DNA from: Rhodococcus sp. HM1
Lineage (GTDB): Bacteria; Actinomycetota; Actinomycetes; Mycobacteriales; Mycobacteriaceae
Length of the DNA stretch: 64,000 bases
Assembly: GCF_023218075.1 (NCBI RefSeq)
Contig: NZ_JALPTB010000021.1
Span: 1-64,000, forward strand
Direction: 5' to 3'
In this document: piece after piece, positions 61,982 to 64,000 of the stretch
How the letters are laid out: each line of letters begins with the position of its first letter
How positions within the stretch are numbered: position 1 is the stretch's first letter
Notes under the pieces: model-generated
What the model was told of the DNA's origin: nothing
Database searches by the model: none
What the model saw: the letters and a program-made list of their open reading frames with translations, nothing else
Made by a program: the position numbers and the translations under genes

Positions 61982-63496
61982 ATGACGGGTATCAGGGAAG
62001 CGTTGGGCTTGCTCTGGTCGGCATCCGACGACGCGAAAATGGTTCAACAGGGCAAGACGTGGTCCACGTGGGGTGAGGTACGTTCGCTCGCCGAGAAGGT
62101 CGACGCCGAACTCACGCGCGTCGGTTGCAGCGAGGGCGCGCGCATCGGCGTGGTGCTGGGAAATCGGGTGGAGTCCGTTGCGTCTCTGATCGCGATCCTC
62201 GGTAAGGGCCGCACGATCATCACGCTCAACCCCATGCAGCCCCCGGCTCGCGTGACAGCGGACGTGGTGGCGTCGCTGCCGCAGGTCGTGCTCGCCCCGA
62301 AGAGCATGTGGGACGAAAACGATTTCGAGGTCACGCTGGCCGAGGCCGGAATCGTCGGCTTCGCGGTCGACGGCCTCGATGTCGTGCAGCGCGCGGGTGG
62401 CCCCGAGGTCGCCATCGAAGCTCCCAAAGATGTTTCCGACCCCGTGGCGGTCGAAATGTTCACTTCGGGCACCACCGGGCCGCCCAAGAGAATCCCGCTG
62501 ACCTGGCGTCAGCTCGAGGCCGCTCTCGATGCAGTCCACAGCCACACCGGTAAGGGTGGCGGCCAGCGGGAACCGCTTACCGGGCGTGTATCGCTCGTGT
62601 CGCTCGCGATGGTCCACATCGGTGGACTGTGGGGCGTCATCCAGGCCCTCGCCGAGGCGCGTCCGATCGTTCTGCTTCCTCGCTTCACCGTCGAGGGATG
62701 GGTCGAGGCCGTGTACGAGCACCAGCTGCGCGTTGCCGGCCTTCCGCCCGCCGCGATGCGCTCTGTGCTCAGTGCGGAGGTGCCGAAGGAGAAGCTTTCG
62801 AGCCTGCGCGCGGTGACAGCAGGCACCACCTTCGTCAGTCCCGACCTGGCCGACGAATTCACCGAGCGCTACGGCATCCCCGTGATGATCATGTACGGCG
62901 CCACCGAGTTCGGCGGTGCCGTCGCCGGATGGACCAAGCCGCTCATCGGTGAATGGTGGACGCGCAAGCGTGGCAGCGTCGGTCGTCCCTTCCCCGGAGT
63001 GAAGATGCGGGCTGTGGACGAGAACGGTGAAGTGCTGCCCATCGGCACGACCGGCCGCCTGGAGGTGTGCTCGAGCCAAACGGGCACCGGAACCAACCAG
63101 TGGGTGCGCACCAGCGACCTCGCTCATCTCGACGAGGACAACTTCCTGTACATCGACGGCCGCGCCGACGACGCGATCATCCGCGGCGGTTTCAAGGTGC
63201 AGCCCGAGACCGTGTGCAACGCACTTCGTGCCCATGCTTCGGTGCTCGATGCCTCCGTATACGGCAGGGCCGACGAGCGGCTCGGTCAGGTGCCCGTCGC
63301 CGTGATCGAACTGGCCGAAGGCGCAGCCCCCGTCGACGAGGCCGAACTCAAGGAGTTCGTCCGCAACCAGCTGACCGGCTACGAAGTGCCGGTCACGATT
63401 CACACAGTGGACGCCCTGCCTCGCAGCGTGTCCCTCAAGGTCGACAGGCGGCGACTGCTCGAGATGGTCGCCGAACTCGAATCCACGCGGGTCTGA
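61982..63496 (+). CDS. Acyl-CoA ligase (AMP-forming)
   Basis: 504 residues, ANL superfamily but divergent. Phosphate loop VEMFTSGTTGPPKRIPL, YGATEFGGAVAGW, hinge RTSDLAHLDEDNFLYIDG with GRADDAIIRGGFKVQPE, and the end ALPRSVSLKVDRRRLLEM with Lys in the catalytic position. The start at ATG 61982 follows GGGAGG; the frame runs 43 codons further upstream through the promoter and operator, so those are excluded. Followed 43 bp later by the thiolase. Confidence 0.9.
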   Translation: MTGIREALGLLWSASDDAKMVQQGKTWSTWGEVRSLAEKVDAELTRVGCSEGARIGVVLGNRVESVASLIAILGKGRTIITLNPMQPPARVTADVVASLPQVVLAPKSMWDENDFEVTLAEAGIVGFAVDGLDVVQRAGGPEVAIEAPKDVSDPVAVEMFTSGTTGPPKRIPLTWRQLEAALDAVHSHTGKGGGQREPLTGRVSLVSLAMVHIGGLWGVIQALAEARPIVLLPRFTVEGWVEAVYEHQLRVAGLPPAAMRSVLSAEVPKEKLSSLRAVTAGTTFVSPDLADEFTERYGIPVMIMYGATEFGGAVAGWTKPLIGEWWTRKRGSVGRPFPGVKMRAVDENGEVLPIGTTGRLEVCSSQTGTGTNQWVRTSDLAHLDEDNFLYIDGRADDAIIRGGFKVQPETVCNALRAHASVLDASVYGRADERLGQVPVAVIELAEGAAPVDEAELKEFVRNQLTGYEVPVTIHTVDALPRSVSLKVDRRRLLEMVAELESTRV

Positions 63497-63539
63497 CCCC
63501 GTAGCCGCTGACAAAGCGCTGACAAAGAAGGAACGCATC

Positions 63540-64000
63540 ATGACTGCAGTAATCGTGGAGGCCGTGCGCACGCCGGTCGGTAAGCGTAACGGCGGCCTGT
63601 CCGGCATTCACCCGGTCGACCTGTCCGCTGTCGTGCTCAACGCGCTCGTCGAGCGTGCGGGCATCGACCCGGGCGTCGTCGAGGACGTCATCTGGGGCTG
63701 CGTCCAGCAGGTCGGCGAACAGTCCCAGGACATCGCCCGTACCGCCCTGCTCGCGGCCGGATGGCCCGAGACCGTCCCGGGCGTCACGATCGACCGCCAG
63801 TGCGGTTCGTCGCAGCAGGCATTGAATTTCGCTGTCGCGAGTGTCGAGGCCGGTCACTACGACGTCGTCGTCGCCGGTGGTGTCGAATCGATGTCGCGAG
63901 TGCCGATGGGCTCGTCCGTGCAGGTCGCAGGCAAGCCCTTCAGCCAGGCGTTCCTCGACCGTTACGACGGCACCGTACCGAACCAGGGCGTCGGGGCCGA
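63540..64000 (+). CDS. Acetyl-CoA acyltransferase (thiolase), cut by window end
   Basis: First 153 residues only. VEAVRTPVGKRNGGLSGIHP start, active-site Cys88 in TIDRQCGSSQQALN, VVAGGVESMSRVPMG. Unlike the protein at 42096 the nucleophilic Cys is present, so this is a true degradative thiolase that releases acetyl- or propionyl-CoA. It follows the ligase with GAAGGAACG before the ATG. The rest, including the His and second Cys motifs, lies beyond the window. Confidence 0.92.
   Translation, partial: MTAVIVEAVRTPVGKRNGGLSGIHPVDLSAVVLNALVERAGIDPGVVEDVIWGCVQQVGEQSQDIARTALLAAGWPETVPGVTIDRQCGSSQQALNFAVASVEAGHYDVVVAGGVESMSRVPMGSSVQVAGKPFSQAFLDRYDGTVPNQGVGA

Overview
High-GC actinobacterial DNA, most consistent with Rhodococcus or a close relative. 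This is judged from codon use, frequent GTG starts, tightly overlapping genes and the abundance of acyl-CoA dehydrogenase, MaoC, SDR and GntR/FadR genes; no rRNA or tRNA is present to settle it. Whether the window is chromosomal or from a large plasmid cannot be told.

Layout. 0-2.5 kb: a large LuxR-type ATPase regulator. 2.6-5.9 kb: an eroded patch with a frameshifted DUF35-type gene, a run of three strong hairpins, an intact hydrolase/DUF35 pair and a dead zinc alcohol dehydrogenase. 5.9-13.05 kb: an Ugp-type uptake locus (solute-binding lipoprotein, two permeases, ATPase, glycerophosphodiesterase) with a DeoR/GlpR-type regulator and an HAD phosphatase. 13.05-16.7 kb: a second eroded patch with hypothetical genes, a probable frameshifted gene, an orphan antitoxin behind a perfect palindrome, and the stumps of a PIN toxin and a metallo-beta-lactamase-fold hydrolase.

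16.7-64 kb: a large CoA-linked catabolic region in many short, often divergent operons. It holds three acyl-CoA ligases, two single and two fused double acyl-CoA dehydrogenases, a fused double CaiB/BaiF CoA-transferase, a thioesterase, three MaoC-type hotdog proteins, three crotonase-fold proteins, an aldolase-like thiolase homologue with a DUF35 partner, five classical SDRs, two APH-fold kinases, a ThDP-dependent lyase-like enzyme, an Old Yellow Enzyme, a nitronate-monooxygenase-like flavoprotein, a five-part peptide-type ABC transporter, a true thiolase (cut by the window end), three FadR-type GntR repressors and a TetR regulator. The likely logic is uptake, CoA activation, successive dehydrogenation and hydration, then carbon-carbon cleavage by retro-aldol, ThDP or thiolytic steps. 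The substrate is not evident; a branched or alicyclic carboxylate such as a terpenoid or steroid side chain is an inference.

The most interesting signal is a 16-bp palindrome, approximately ACnTAGT-NN-ACTAnGT, repeated in the intergenic regions of the catabolic part and in at least two places overlapping a recognisable promoter. It fits the TNGT-N-ACNA form of FadR-type GntR operators and would tie the scattered operons into one regulon.
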